From: Mytilus trossulus
Lineage: Eukaryota > Mollusca > Bivalvia > Mytilida > Mytilidae
Length of the DNA stretch: 64,000 nucleotides
NCBI RefSeq assembly: GCF_036588685.1
Contig: NC_086382.1
Coordinates: forward strand, 61,956,987-62,020,986
Reading direction: 5' to 3'
Below the pieces are notes generated by a model, which saw only the letters and a program-made list of their open reading frames with translations, ran no database searches and had not been told where the DNA came from. How positions within the stretch are numbered: the first letter of the stretch is position 1; each line of letters starts with the position of its first letter. Positions 26,601-41,600 of the stretch are shown piece after piece. A program made the position numbers and the translations under genes.

Positions 26601-29600
26601 AACGAATGGATAACAACTGTCATATTTCTGACTTGGTACAGACATTTTCATGTAGAAAATGGTGGGTTGAATCTGGTAAATGAAACTTACCTAAATTGTC
26701 CCTCTTTACAGTTTTGCTGAATTCACTTTCGTTAAGCCGTGTGTAAGCTTTTGTATATGTTGTGACAGCGTCTACAAGCCTGCTTACACCGCCTAAGTTC
26801 TGCAAAAATTAATATAATTTCAGTTTTGTCAAACTATATTAGTCCTACAAATTACACTCTCAGTGAAACTTTTTAACTGATTAAAATTCACATTTTAAGG
26901 GACAAAAAAACATAAAATGAATGTTTGATTATCATAATTCTAATGGGAACAAACTGTGCACCACTTATTGCGGACCTGTTGTTGTATTTTTATGAGTTTC
27001 AATTTATGACTAAAATCAGTAAATCCCATCAAAACAACATCTACAAAACGATTATGAGAGCAAAAATAAATCATAGGGTTGTTCAAATCAGTGTCTAGAG
27101 TATTTTAATTTAAACTTAAAAAGAATTTGAATTCAAGCTTAAAGTGTATTTTTGTTAAACACATTTTGATCTACTAATTGCTAATATCAAAATACTCATA
27201 ACAAAACTTTCGTTTTTTGCGACTATTTAGAAACAATAAGCGCATATTTCTATACAGCCGTTGGAAAAAATAAAATTTGAATGATCTAAAAAAAGAAGTC
27301 AAACCAATCTTGTAAATTGTCAGTAATGCATTTATTTACCTGACGTGTAAGTTGTTCCCATTCTGGTCTGTTTCTGTCTTCAAGGAGATTATTACAACTT
27401 GAAACGAATATCTGAAAAACAATTTTAGACGTATGAGTTTCATTATGGTTTTTAAATGATTCTTTGTAATATAGTGTGCTTATTATCAGAATTAGTTATT
27501 GTAAAATGTATTCAATATTACACAAACTCTTTAATAAAAAGACACTCTACACTGAAAGGATTCTTAATATGTAATTGTATGTACATAAAGTTCCTACAAG
27601 CGTATTGCACTAACAAAAACTAAGATTTGAAATGTAGGTAAAACATAGTTAAAAAATAATGATGATAAAATTCAGGTAATAGATGTGTGTTGTTAGAATG
27701 ATATGACTAAAAAACAAAATCTTATACATTGGTATCATTTCATCAAACCTACGTCGAGTTGATTTACTGTTACAGCATCATTCCGTTCTGCTGCATAATC
27801 CGCCACATTAATTAACGTAGATGACGATATTTCCAAATCTCCTGCTCTGAGGTCTTCTTGGTCATCTGAAGTCAATACATTTTGGTTTTGGAGGATTGTG
27901 TCTACATCCACAACTAGAATCCCTTCGATGAGACTATCAGACTGTAAACAAAATACTTTTAGACACTTGTATGTTCATATTATTTTCTATCTCCTGAATA
28001 CTTTTGTTTTCATTTCATACATTTAATTTTTTTCCCTTAATCTGCAAATTAGACGCTAATTTTATATTCTTTAAGTAGACATATACAAAATCGCAGGCGT
28101 GAAAGTAAGATTATCATGTTAAGTTATTTAAAGTACAATAGCAACACATAAACAGCATGCAGTAATAAATTATGTCAAAAAACGAAAATACATGTAAATG
28201 TTTGTGTGAAGTTCACTTGATTCGTGTCGTTTTTGAATACCAACTATTATGTCATGTTACAAGTCAGAAAAATGGCAGTTGTTATCTTGTAGTTCGTTTT
28301 TGTGTTGTTTTGTCTTTTGTTGCATTTAAGTGTTTCTTTTGTTTCTTTGTTTTCCTCTCAAAGTTGATGCGTTTCCCTCGGTTTTAGTTTGTAACCCGAA
28401 TTTTTTTTTCTATCAATCGATTTAAGACTATCGAACAGCGGTATACTACTGTTGCCTTTATCAAGGGGTATTGGTTTTATGCTGTTGTTGTAACGTCTTA
28501 CTTTTTTCTATTCTTACTCATGTTAAATGTAAATTGCATGGTTTTGACTTTATATCATAACGAAAGAACATAATATCCTACCTCTTCAAATATTTTCTGT
28601 AAATCCTGTCTCACACATGTGCTATAATCAGGTGTTTGCCAGTTACCCCCAATACATTGTCTTGAAATTAAACCTAAACAACAGGTAGGTAAATTAGTTT
28701 ATAACATTATTCTCTTTCTGTGCAAATATAAACTCTAATTTCATGTACAGTAAAAATAACACAAAATACCTCACTCCAAGGGAAACTCAAAACATAAAGT
28801 CTTTTATCATTTTGGAAATCGAAGGTAACTTGATATGAAGTTTAAATATCTAAAAATTATATTTGTGCATGTTAATTATATACGATCTGCATCAACAAGG
28901 TGTGTTCCGACACTTTAACTGCTCCAACTGAGTTTAAAGAAAGGAACAATTAATTGACAGTATATAAGCTTTAAAGTCATCATTTGAATTGGTAAATGGA
29001 CCGCTTTCTTGCACAAAACTCTAGATAATGTTTGGCATCAATCATTTTATTCTTAACTTTGATTAGAGTTGATATAAAAATTAACAAAAGGTTATCTAAA
29101 TACAGAGGCGGTCTTCTCCAATTTATCAGTAATCAGAAATGTAGCCTTATTTATCCCTACCTGTGAAATTACCACTGCATGGTAGTATAACAACCGTATC
29201 AGATACAGTCCTATTCCAAAATGTTCCATAATTATCAGTATTTTCAGGACAATAAACAGTTGTTCCTGCAAATATTAAGGAATATACTTTAAACATATAT
29301 CATTTGTGTAGTCACACACATACGCACAATTTAAACGACAAATGCAAGATACTTGTTATATGTAATTGTTCGGAAACAACTATTAAACGTGAAGATAGAT
29401 GATATATCTTCCTCCAAATATTCAATGAAATAAATGTTTAAATGTACTAGAACATAAATAATAGTCAGCTTTTAAGATAACGATTCACTGTCATAAAATT
29501 GAAGTTTGCTTACTGAATGATTGCTTAAACAACAAGACCATCGATACTCATGCGAATCAAAGACGTGTTGGTCTTTCACAACTTTAATTTATTTCTTCTA

Positions 29601-32600
29601 ATGACGAATAGTTTTCAAAAGTACCAGGATAATAATTTATTATGCAAGACGAGCGTTTCATCTACATAAGACTCATCATTAACGCTCAGATCAAAATAGT
29701 TGAAAAACTATTCAGTTAAAGCCCAATGCTACAAAAGCCTAATCATCGGTTCAGTGGCGTTCACTAATTTATCTGAAGTACTACTATAAATGCAAAAGTA
29801 AAAAATAAACGCTGATCATTTTTAACAATCTGGTTTCAACACTGATCTTAAAAGAGTTCGTATTGTATTAATTTTATTTTTCTTAGTAGAAATAAAGTAT
29901 AACAAAGAATCCGATCTCTATGTTAAATTAAATTCCATACAAACTGACAAAATCAAACTGCTAAAACTGGAGAAATACAACTACTGAACTAATGACTCGA
30001 TTGACTCAAAGAAAATGTAAAGTTAGACATGATTTTATATCATAACTAACTAAACCTCCCACTTGTATGACAGTCGCAGCAGTATATCGCTGTTCAAAAG
30101 TTTTATATCGATTAAGAGATAACAAATCCGGTTTCGAACTGAAACTTATGAAAACACATTAAATATAAGAGGAAAACAACGAAACAACAGAAACACTGAA
30201 GTGCAACAGAAAACAAACAACAATGCAATATACAAAGAAACGAACTATTAGGTAACAACTGCAAATTCGTTTGATTGTTCATTGCCCACTTTGGATATTT
30301 AACATATTTTAAATTGTTTTGTACTATTGTCATTGTGAAAGGACGATGATCTTTCGCAGAATATAAGGAAATGTAAAAAGCTGTGGGGTATATTTCATAA
30401 AGTAAGAAACCAACAACAAATACAAAAATTGACGAAATCTACATGATGCAAATGCAGATACAACTATGGTAGCATACGCTATAAATTTATCACGTTGGGA
30501 TACCATAAGGCATATTTAGTTAATAAGGAACAAAAGGGTAAAACATACTACCCAGAGGAACAAGTGATCAGTATGCTAGAGTTTCTCATTGACAATATAT
30601 TTGTTGAATTTGGAGGTAGACTTTTTCAACAAATTGTTGGCATTCCTATTGGAACGAACTGTGCGCCTCTCCTTGCCGACCTCTTCTTATTTTCATATGA
30701 ATCGGAGTTCCTTCGGACACTTGTTAAAAACAAGAAGATCAAAGAAGCCAGGTTATTTAATTTCACTTTCAGATATATTGATGATGTTCTTTCCATTAAC
30801 AATCCGAACTTTTCTGATTTGGTTCCATTAATATACCCACCAGAACTAGAAATTAAAGAGACCACAGACACGGCTTCCTCCGCCTCATTTTTAGACTTAT
30901 ACCTCGAATTTTATATACACGGTCATCTCAGTACCAGAATCTATGACAAACGAGACGACTTTAATTTTGAAATTATCAATTTCCCCCACCTTAGAAGTTA
31001 TAAACCAACTTCACCTGCATATGGAATATACATTTCCCAACTTATTAGGTATTCAAGAGCTTGCAGCTCCTATTCAGACTTTGTAAAACGTCACCAGTGT
31101 CTGAGCAGAAAGTTGATGAACCAGTGGTATGTCAAAGAACGTCTCGTCCTTTTTGTAAAAAAAGTTCATCGGAAGATACCCAGAACTCGTTGATAAATAT
31201 TCCGTTTCAACTTCACAAATAATACAAGATGGTCTTAAAGTATAGATTTTGCGTACTGACGTTGGTTATCATCTTAATAACGTGTTATAGTATTATTTTA
31301 TTAGTCTTTATTATTATAACTTGTACTGTTGAGTCAATTTTTGAGATATTGTTTTGAATTGACTCTGTGGTTATATAAAAACATCATGCTTTGAATGACA
31401 AAATTATTTCATTTACTTAAATTACTCTTACTTATGGATCTTGACATACTATGAATGACAAAATTATTTTATTCAATAATAATACTTTTTCTGGTAAGTC
31501 TGTTTTTTATGTTATACATTTGACGTGATACTGTACGTATGTATCCCGTCATACTTTGAACCACACATTATTTATTTATTATTATTACATTTACTGTTGA
31601 GTCTGTTGTTTGTTATATCAACTTTACATGACTATGCATGTATGTATGTCTTCATACTTTGAACGACAAAATTATGTTTATGTCTACCTGTGCGAAATTC
31701 AAACGCGCAATTTTACACCAGCAATGAAAACCTTCTATCCTTCAGGGGTAGACTTTATATAGATAAATTAAGTGGTATAAGAAAAGCAAAATCAGTATAT
31801 TAAATTTGATGTATGCCTTTTTGTGCTTCTTCGTTACATTTGTTGTTTTTATAGTGATACAAGTATGTATGCCTTCATACTTTAAACGACAAAATTATTT
31901 TGATGTCTACCTATACGAATTTCAATCGCGCATTTTTACACCAGCAATGAAAGCCTTCTTTCCTTTACGGGTAGACTTTATTGTAAGCAAAATTAGTATG
32001 TTAAATTTGATGTATGCCTTTTTGTGATTCTTTGTTACATTGTTGTTTTTATAGTGATATTAAGATGATAACACAATATTGACTGCTGTACCCCTATTTT
32101 TGACATTTTAACTCTTTGAGTATGTTTGCTTTGTTCATATATCGTTGACAATGTAATGGATTTTGATGCGACTGTCATACAAGTGATAGGTTTAGCTAGC
32201 TATAAAACCAGGTTCAATCCTCTATTTTCTACATTAGAAAATGCCTGTACCAAGTCAGGAATATGACAGTTGTTATCCATTCGTTTGATGTGTTTGGACT
32301 TTTGATTTTGCCTTTTAGTTTTGGATTTTCCTTTTTGAATTTTCCTAGAAGTTCAGTATTTTAGTGTTTTTACTTTTTAATTGATGATTGATGGAATCAT
32401 TTACATTAGACCTGTACATACCTGTTGAATCTACTACAATGATATTTGAAGTCACAACCATTCCTTCTCCAGCAACATTTATTCCTTTGCAGCCATAATT
32501 AATGGATTCTTTGATATTAATGACTTCCAGTGTACTGACGTTACCATTCCCTACAATAATTTCATCTGCAAAAGGGAAAGTGAAAATCGATGCATTATGT

Positions 32601-35600
32601 TTTTTTCACAAATATTGAGAGCTATATTCCTGCACACAAATAATGTTCAACATGATCAGGTCACGAAGTTATAATATGTTTAGCATTAAGGATCTTAGAT
32701 GAAATTTAAAGTTTACCGAATTGTTTATTATACAATTGTGTTAACACTTTTTGGAATTAGAACATTTTTACTTTAATGTAAAGTGTGTGCATGGTTCTGA
32801 ATAATAGAATTCTGTGTCAACTAACCTTGATTAGAGGTGAACACAATACTATTTCTATACCATACTATAAGTACTGGCACTGAGTAGGATTCTTTAACCT
32901 CGCAATTTACAGTAGCAGAGTCTCCCGCGTTTACTACAGCTGTCATGGGAGATACTGATACTTCCGGTTTTCCAATAACAGCTACATTTATTTTCTGTTC
33001 AGACTTCAAGGAACCATCACTCACTAGACAGGAAAGTATTCCTATTAAAATAAAACAAACTTTATGAATACATGTAAAAACACATACTGTTTGTCTGATG
33101 CATAAAACTTTTAAAGTTATATTTAGATTTTCATGATATTTATTTCCTTGCGAGATTCTAATATCTTAGATACCCGGATTAAGATTATTTTTTTTTTTCT
33201 GTAAACTTTTTTCTAATAGAATGACCTGATTAGAATATTTTTACGATGATAATACTCTTAACTATAAAAGGTTGTTGAAAAAAGTAAAATCACAAAAACA
33301 CTGAACTGATCTAATCGAAAGTACATAATTACATGGCAAAATCAAAAAACAAAACACATCAAAAACGAATGGACAAGAACTGTCATATTCCTGACTTAGT
33401 ACAGGCATTTTCAAATGTAGAAAATGGTAGAGTAAACCTGGGGTGGTGTTCTCGAAGCTATCTTAGGATTAGGACGTGTCCTAAGTCTATCTTATGACAA
33501 GTCTTTGACCTAAGTCGTGTTCTCGAAGCTCTCTTAACTTATGATATATCTCATTTTTCGTCCTAACTTTAAGACACCTAATTAGTTTGGATTTCGCTTT
33601 TTGCTCATTATTTTACGTGAAAATGGACATGAAACGCACCATGTCGGTTATTAACTCGTATATAAAGAAATTGTGCATGATTTTAAACTTTGAACTTCGT
33701 GTTTCACGATACGATTACACTACAAATTTAATTCTCATTTCAAAACAAATTGTTTTCCAGTTTAAATAACATTTTTATTTATATATAATGACATTGGTAA
33801 TTATGCATTTAATTCTGTATATGTTATTATAAAATTCGTAAACAATTTTATTAAATAATTTCGTCATTAATAAATGTTTTATCAAAAAATATCTTTAACG
33901 ATTTAAAATTTAGACTTGTGATATGTTTAGGACGGCCTAATATAAGATTCGTCTGAGATAGCTTCGAGACAAAACTTAAGAGTGTCCTACGTTGATCCTA
34001 AGTCCATCCTAAAATTGGTTTAAGATGTATCTTTGGACGAATCTTATGATACCTTCGAGAACACCGCCCCTGTTTTTTATAGCACTAACCCTGTCTCTTT
34101 GATGACAGTCTCGTCAAATTCCGTTATTTTACAATGATGTGTGAACTAAACAGACATAATAAATAAAATAGTCAAAATATGGGTACAGTAGTCATCATCG
34201 TGTAACAATTTAAAAGGGAACAATTCAACAGAACTCAAAAACATCTACAAACACATGCACAACAGATCTAGATTTTGCATAAGTGGGATCGATATATCAA
34301 AATACAATTCCATAATCTGTTCCTTGCTGATTTCGTCCGAATAAAGGCAACAGCAGTATATCGCTGTTCAAAAGTCATTAATTTATTGAGAAAAAACAAA
34401 TCCATGTTACAAAATAAACCTAGGGCAACACATCAACTATAAGAGGAAAACAACTAAATAACAGAACACAGAATTGCAAAAAAACCAAACAACAATGCAA
34501 AATTCATAGAAACGAACTATTAGGTAAAAACTGCATATTCCTGAATTGGTACAGGACATTTAAAAATAAACAATGGTGGGTTGAACCTGGTTTTGAGGTA
34601 ACCAAACCTTTCGCTCTGTTATGGCATTATTAAATATACCACAAAAATGACAACTTTACATGACAGGAACACAGTACAAATAAATGCAAAACCGTTGTAC
34701 CTGAATCTCTTTTCTTCATAGGATTGACTGTTAAAGTGTACTCCTTCCTCTCTGGGTACAATGGATCTTCCTGTAGTGTTATCGTCCTCCATCTTGATTT
34801 AGCCGTCGGGTTAATCACTGCATCATTAAGCTTCCATGTCACTGTCACTGTCCCAGTGTTTCCTATTACATTAGCACCACATGTGAACTTGACATCATTA
34901 TCTTCATGGTAGCTTCCAGTGCTGCTTACGTCTGTGATAACAATGTATCCGTCTGGAATGGTAACCGAAAGACAATAAATAAATAGCTTAGTCTCCAATA
35001 CAACAAAGCGATTTAAATAATTTAGAACTGGGCACCAAGACATCTTAGCTAATCAAAGTAAACAGAACACTTGTTAACTGAATGAACTATTCAGTTTATT
35101 ATTTCCGTTTTAACTTAATGTTACAAAGACTTAAACGTGCAAATAATATGTAACCAAGCTTCAAGATTTAATATTTTTTATTTCTTAAAAACCATATAGG
35201 TGCAATGGTACAAAGAAGTTTATCAAAGGTTATAACATAACATTAGCACATTACAAAATGAAAAAAAATATATATATAAACAGTAGTGGGGAAGAGTGGT
35301 GATTAACCTGAAAAGTGATAACCCAGATAAATTTGCAATAATTCTTTAATTTGTTTACCACATCAAAGATTTTTTTCAGATTCTAAATGAAATGCTGATT
35401 CAGAAATTGTGAATGTCAAATTTAGTGTATATATACTATTCATACAAGAAACATACAAACATGGATAATACAGACGATATCAGAAATGATTTGACTTTAA
35501 CCTTCAATACATGGTATCATATAACCATGCATAAAGTACGGCAGATGTTGTTTAAAATCCATCAGTTTCATACCGGTTAACCGTCGACAGATTATCCGAT

Positions 35601-38600
35601 TAACCGATTTGGTAAAAAATGTTCCATTGGACAACACTAAATTTCATGTATACAGTCTGTCTGATAAAGATTTTTTAGTATTGTAATCTTATGTTGATAT
35701 ATACTCACCTCCTTCTTTAGCTTCAAAATATGAGGAATCAACTATAATTCCGCCTAGATTTCCTGTTGAAATAATGTCCCGAAGAGTTGTGTTTACCACT
35801 GATATTGAACTCGTTTCGTTTACAACAATTGCAACATCAACAATAACACTTCCGTTTCTGAAAGATATAGTATATATTTTATTTTATTGAGTTTTAAAAA
35901 TTTGTGGGTTTAAACATTTACGTTTAATATTGCATGTAAGCTAAGACAACTTAATTATTATTTTTTTATTATTTTATTTTTATGCACAGTAAATTTCTAA
36001 ATTTCGTTGGATGAGTTATTCGGCAAGGAAACAATGGATCATCATGGAATTCAAATAAGTATAATTCTTAGATAGTGTCTTAGAGCAGCAATTCAATAAA
36101 ATTGTTAGCTTACCTAAAACTGACAACAGTAACATCCAGAACATTGGCAGAAGACTGGTTTAGAATAGACTCAACCTGAAATCAACAAAAATACTTCCAT
36201 TGTAAGTAATTGCACTTAGATATATGTGGTAATAGATACATGAATATCAATATAATTTCATCTTGTTTTATTCTTTAAACGTTTATTGAGCTAATTAATT
36301 GTGAAAATAACCTTTGTCAATCAATATATAGTGTAGTAGATTGATAACAGCATATGTTGTTATTAAATAAATGGCGGATGACAAAGATAGACAAACAATG
36401 AATAACCGGTATATGGATCTCCACCACGACATTTGTTTCTTTTCATCGTCAAATCTTGCAAATACTATATGGCGACCACAGATTGTAATGCCAAACTTGG
36501 GGTTTTTTTTTTCATTTTTTTTAAAACTTTGTTTTAAAATGTTTTCATAATTACAAAAAATGCAGTTATTGCGAGAGAAAAAAAACCAAACAATACATTG
36601 ACATCTCAATTTGGTTTGTTGTCTTAATTCTTAAAATCTTTTACTAATAAAATTGTAAGATACACATATGAAATTTAACTCAAAATAAATTTTCAATTCA
36701 TGATAAACTTACTATGTTTTCAACTTTGGCACTGAGGTTCTGATATATTTCAGTCTGGGAATCAAGTAACTGCATATCGAATATTTCATTTGGCATTCTA
36801 ATAGAAACCACAATCGACGGTTTCTCTGGAACTAACAAGTAGAAAAAGGATTATTAAGCTTTAAAGGTGTTTAAGGGAAGTATTTTAAGCTATAGTATGA
36901 TATTTGATGTCTTCTTTTTTTTGGCGTCGCCTAACATACAAAATATAGTTTATAAGATTTCATATACAAATTTCTCTTTAGTTTATACATCTTTGGTTTA
37001 AAAATCGACAACAAAAAAGACAAATGTGGAATATAGAACTGAACTAAAATAGAAATATTGCAGTTAATATTTTCATGTGCTTTTTAACAACAATAGACGA
37101 TTTCATTACAAAGACGTTACCAAGAGTGTATTGCTGCACCTCACCCAAATTATGTTAATAATAGCGACTAATATCGTTTGATTTGAACCTCTATTGTAAC
37201 AACAGACCCATATGTATAAATACTTACCATGTACACTTATTTGAATGTCTAAAATGGTACTATCATTAAAGTCACCAGTTTTTGTCATAATCAAATCTGA
37301 TACACGAACTTTTACATTGAAACTTTCAGTTGTAGCAGGAATCTCATTGGTCGTCATAATATTGCCATTCTGGTCAATGGAAACTAGTCCTGAAATGTAA
37401 GTTATTTGTATCTTTCATTATAAGTATATCATTTTATCAGTCGCAACACTACTACTGCACGCACTTTTTATCTTTTATAAATTGTATTAATGAACCATCA
37501 CTTGCTAGATTTTTTCAACAATGCCTGCGAATATGACCGCATATACCAATGAAACACTTCAATTAACTTACTTTCATTAATTAAAAAATGTATTGATTAA
37601 AAAATTATGTATAAAAATTCAAAGTTCATATGTACTACTTTCATTAATTAAAAAATGTATTGATTAAAAAAAATATGTATAAAAATTCAAAGTGCATATG
37701 TATCAGCGGATATCACAATGTTATCTTTTATTTCCATTATTTAAAAAAAAACACTCAGCGAGAATTTGTTATTATTTATTCAAAGTTCGCAAAGGTAAAA
37801 AAAAACAATGAATGTGAAAGCCATCTTATTCACAGAAAAGTAGAGCTAATGAATGTGTATACCTTCATTATCGTCAATGATGGTATATACAATAGTACTA
37901 TAATCTGGTTCAATGTCATAGTCCCAGCAAACAAGGCTGGTAACAATTGTTCCGACAGATGCGTATCGGCTCACTTGCGCATTAAGGATTTCTTGTGATT
38001 GTAAACAGACAGGAGGGTCATTTTCATCAATAACAGTTACGTTTGCCGTGCCATAGCCGGAAAGACCTCCATTGTCTGTTACCTTAAAGATAAAAATCAG
38101 TCATACATACTGTGAATATAAAACCGATTCAATAGGGGAGAATATGATATAAGTAAGTGTTTATTTGTCTTACTCCGAAGTAGTGGTAGCACTTTTTATA
38201 TTTTAAAGTTGCTTGTAAGACAAAAAAAAAACATGCAAGCATTGAATGTAATATGAAAGTTATCATTAATTTTATTAAAATTGTTATTTATGTTATTAAA
38301 GCTTTATAGTGTTGTTCCTAAGTATGACATAGGATTGAGACCGAGATAAAACATATTCAGATGAAAACACGGAATTGTTAAAATCGTTTCTATATGAATA
38401 GCAGTAACGTAAACTTTATTTCTAATTCAAACTAAATTGGAACCAATGGTTTTAACAATGGCGTATTCGAATGATTTTGTGTTAACATTTGAAAATCACA
38501 AAAAAAATGACAAAACACATCAAAAACGAATGGTAAACACATGTAACGTTTACAGTGAATTGCAACTACTTTTGTTTTACTATTCTATTATTTATAATGA

Positions 38601-41600
38601 AGGTGTTTCCACTAAGTTATATTTCGTGAAAAATAGCATGTTCAAGCATCGTCGTCCATATGGAATTTGTGAGAGATTTTAAAAGGTTGTTTTAACTAAT
38701 GGTAATATGTTCGTGTTTTGCTAATTTAACTTACCATCAAAGATAAGGTGTGCATAGATACATCCGATACGTTTAATGGTGTACTTCCTAGACGTAATAC
38801 TCCAGTGTCTTGGTTCAAAGTAAATGTACTGTTTACTGTTTGTTCAACTAAAATATATCATAGTAATTCTTTAGTTTTATCGTTTGTTTTGTAATTCTTT
38901 AACAATTCCATGCAGAGAAGTTATAAATCATATGATTTTAATATGATATTTCCTATTTAAAAGATTTACAAATATGTATGTGCATCGCCAATCATATAAA
39001 TATTTTTTATGGGTTTAATCATGCAGCTTTATCATACTTGAAATATTAAATTTTTTAAAACATCTCCGAAAACATGGATTTTTATAATTCGACTTAATTT
39101 TGACAAAAACTGCAAACGAGAGCAAAACTTTTCTTACTTGTAATTTTCATATGATTCTTTCAACATTAATATGAAAAGTTTGAATAGTTGTTATATTTAA
39201 GATGCATATAAATAAGTTCAGTGAAATATTTACTAGTCCTGTAAAATACTATACCTATTGTATATGTTAATGTATTATATCCCGGTAGAGTATCCGGGTC
39301 TTTTGCTGTTATAACACCCAGCAATGTTCCTGGGGGTGATTTCTCTAACAGATTAAAATCACGGATATTATCAAAGTATGGTGGATTATTGACATCCAGG
39401 ATTGTCATAGTAAATACTAACGCTATCATTCCTATTTCATTATTAGCGTATATTATGATCTGTGGAAATAGATAAACATATTAAACATTATTGAATTGAC
39501 AAAAATATAAAACTGACAACGTTAATCAGAAAAGTTAGACCTTTTTCGAGTTCATCCGTCACCGGAAAAAACTCGTCAATTATACGCGCCTTTATCACCG
39601 TCATTTGTGCGTTTAGGGGCGTCGTCACTTCCCTTCCAATGTTGAGCGAGTGGTTGGAAAACTATAATTCTATATTGTACGAATTATTCGGCAAATTGAA
39701 TTCTCAAAATTGACAATCAACACTGCTGTCATTAGGGAATTGTCAGTAAGTACCTACAGAGCAACCATTATTTCTAGTTTATCCTGCACAAAGACGACCA
39801 CTAAGACGCTTGATGAACGTAAATAGTGCAGGGATACAGGCGACCCCCTCTATCTGGTAAATGACGTCATAAAGGAGTGCATAATTGACGAGTTTTTGCC
39901 GGTGACGGATGAACTCGAAAGTGGTCTATTAGAACTGCTGTATTCGGGGATTTTGTTCACTCAATGGCACATGTTGCACAGGTAAAGACTGTACCCATCT
40001 GTACTTTTAACTAACATGAACGATTGATTTATGTGGCATCAGCACACACAGTCTATATTTTCACTAGAGCTTTTTTCAAGTATTTTAACAAATCTAACTT
40101 TCAAACAGAATGTGTATGGATTCGTAATGATATGACTATCATTTATCCCTATCAAAACCAAAGAGATGTCTTATGATTGCTATTAAGACAATTATCCACA
40201 AAAGTTCAAATGAAGAAGATGTAATCAATTATGGGCAACCGCTCGTGGTTTATTCCCGATTGTCCCACTTTTTTAAATTTTAGAGTTCTGATTGTCCCAC
40301 ATGAAAAGTTCTGATTGTCCCACATTATTTTATGTAGTAAAATGTTCTTAGATAAACAAGGTAACTGTTGTTTGTTTTGCTAAATAAACAAGAATTAATT
40401 ATTGCATATTTAATATTAATTTTATAAAAGTATAAAAAAAAATGTTCTTTAAATCATAAGATTGATACACTTTTGATTAGAAAAATATAATATTTCTGAT
40501 TTATGAAATAGATCTTTTAAGGTCTTGAATTAAAACTTTTTTTCTGAACCTGATTTTTGGGTTTATATATGACGCTAGAAAAAAAATTGGTGACGAAAAT
40601 CATATGTTGGTGCACTTATTTTTGCTACAGCCATTTGAAAGTACCCAATTCTGATGATTTTCTCAGTTTTCATCAAATGTTATCCATTTTTGGGCTATTA
40701 TCATGAAAAAAAATCACAGTTTCACAATTAAACTTTTTTTTTCATACTTTCAATAAAGATAGAGTGGATCAATCTGAATAGATCTAACTTTAAAAAAACT
40801 ATAAGGAGGTGTCAATATAAGAAAGTTTAATAAAAAAAAATATTGTTTTTTTGTAATTTTGTTATTTTCTCTTTTTTTAGAACACAAATCTTATTATTTT
40901 AACCTCTTTGTTATAATTGATTGAAAAAATACACATTTGAGACATTTGAAAGATTTTTTTTTTATATGGGATGCACATGCGTCTGGTAAAACCATTTCTT
41001 GTACCCCAATCTATTTTCTCTAAATTTGCATTAAAGGATGTTTTTCCATTTTTCCCATTGTTTTTGCAGTCAACAGGACTCTTCACCAATTATAAAGAAG
41101 AGCCAGACTTCCATAAGAAATAAGAAGATGTGGTATGATTGTCAATGAGACAACTATCCCAAAGAGAGCAAATGACACAGAAATTAACAACTATAGGTCA
41201 CCATACGGCCTTCAACAATAAGCAAATCCTATACCACATAGCTACAAAAGGCCCCAAAATGACTAATGTAAAACGAGAAAACAAATGGCATAATTCATGT
41301 ACAAAATAATGAATGAAAAACAAATATGTTACACGGCAACAAACGACAACCACTGACTTACAAGCTCCTGGCGTGGGACATCACCACAACAAAGACACTA
41401 AGTACAGATCTGAGAGTACTCGCAGTACTGACTGCTGGTTCAAAGCCAATAAAAATAATTAAAAAAAATATGCATCTTAGACTGAAAAAATGTTGGTTTT
41501 TTTTAAAGACTTCACATTATATATATGATACTTCAGTTGTACCTACTATGAGCAAAATAAAATATGTAAATATTATTATTTGTTCTGATTTTGTTCATAT

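Noticed and set aside
33587..33769. 60-codon frame inside the MITE-like element as a transposase remnant
   Set aside because: Too short, no transposase motif, and the composition is that of AT-rich filler.
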